A program made the position numbers and the translations under genes. The notes below the pieces were generated by a model, which saw only the letters and a list, made by a program, of their open reading frames with translations, searched no databases and was not told where the DNA came from. Below, one piece after another: positions 63,776 to 64,000 of a DNA stretch of 64,000 nt (the first letter of the stretch is position 1; the number at the start of each line of letters is the position of its first letter). Origin of the DNA: Streptomyces spectabilis (GTDB lineage: Bacteria > Actinomycetota > Actinomycetes > Streptomycetales > Streptomycetaceae); the NCBI RefSeq assembly GCF_008704795.1, contig NZ_CP023690.1:5590501-5654500 (forward strand), written 5' to 3'.

Positions 63776-64000
63776 GTGCCGAGCACCGAAGGGGACCCGC
63801 GCGGCGGCGCACGCGGCGACAGCGCTCACGGCGACAGCGCTCACGGCGACAGCGTGATCGAGACCTCCGCGCTGACGAAGCGCTACGGCAAGCACCTCGC
63901 CGTGGACCGGCTGAGCCTCGTCGTGCCCCGCGGCAGCGTCTTCGGTTTCCTCGGGCCCAACGGCTCGGGCAAGACCACGACCATCCGCATGCTGATGGGC
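63776..64000 (+). CDS. ABC-transporter ATP-binding protein, N-terminal fragment
   Basis: 75 codons are visible before the window ends. GTG 63776 has a strong AGGAGG. After a ~27-residue polar leader with a GDSAH repeat comes [28 protein letters not shown] and Walker [10 protein letters not shown] (residues about 62-70). This is the start of an ABC-2-type (drug/lipid efflux) ATPase. The permease should lie downstream outside the window. Confidence 0.9.
   Translation, partial: MPSTEGDPRGGARGDSAHGDSAHGDSVIETSALTKRYGKHLAVDRLSLVVPRGSVFGFLGPNGSGKTTTIRMLMG

Overview
The window is about 73% G+C with strong third-position G/C bias, many GTG starts, GTGA/ATGA start-stop overlaps and stem-loop terminators without T-tracts. 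Together with a futalosine-pathway menaquinone gene, a complete nuoA-N operon and a Gram-positive Tad pilus locus, this marks it as core chromosome of a Streptomyces or very close relative. Gene order resembles what I recall of the S. coelicolor SCO4508-SCO4585 region; that is memory, not a search.

Region 1 (1-11.6 kb) is a type VII (ESX/WXG100) secretion neighbourhood. It holds the N-terminal part of an EccC/EssC-type ATPase (minus), a divergent WXG100-like gene (plus), and two paralogous minus-strand cassettes. Each cassette runs small helical WXG100-like protein, then a ~400-residue protein with an N-terminal T7SS-signal-like domain and a hydrophobic middle, then a membrane or PH-like protein, then one or two small proteins of one repeated family. 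A lipoprotein/secreted-protein pair follows. This duplicated cassette is the best candidate for an undescribed system.

Region 2 (11.7-14.0 kb) holds a TmrB-like P-loop protein, a DinB-like protein and a secreted trypsin. Region 3 (14.4-25.3 kb) is a Tad/Flp pilus operon: CpaB-like, CpaE-like, CpaF/TadA, TadB, TadC, pilin, two TadE-like proteins, a TadG-like protein, a small secreted protein, a membrane LysM protein with a SARP/BTAD-like C-terminus, and prepilin peptidase.

Region 4 (25.4-51.1 kb) is respiratory: mqnC, a small HutI-like protein, the menaquinone methyltransferase, a zinc-ribbon membrane protein, PASTA and GNAT proteins, a MenJ-like reductase, a secreted NlpC/P60 hydrolase, a 920-bp regulatory gap with a Rex operator, then all fourteen NADH dehydrogenase genes. 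A long-chain polyprenyl diphosphate synthase at 60 kb plausibly makes the menaquinone tail, so NADH oxidation and quinone supply are encoded close together.

Region 5 (51.1-64 kb) holds a secreted protein, recQ, fumarylacetoacetase, an ATP-grasp/flavoprotein pair joined by a G-run array, a probably truncated secreted protein, a HAD phosphatase, the prenyl synthase, a CHRD-DUF3455 protein, a LolA-like protein and the start of an ABC-transporter ATPase.

Recurring non-coding features are strong bidirectional hairpins between convergent genes, two copies of a dispersed palindromic repeat, exact DnaA boxes in two intergenic regions, and short tandem repeats just after or across stop codons.
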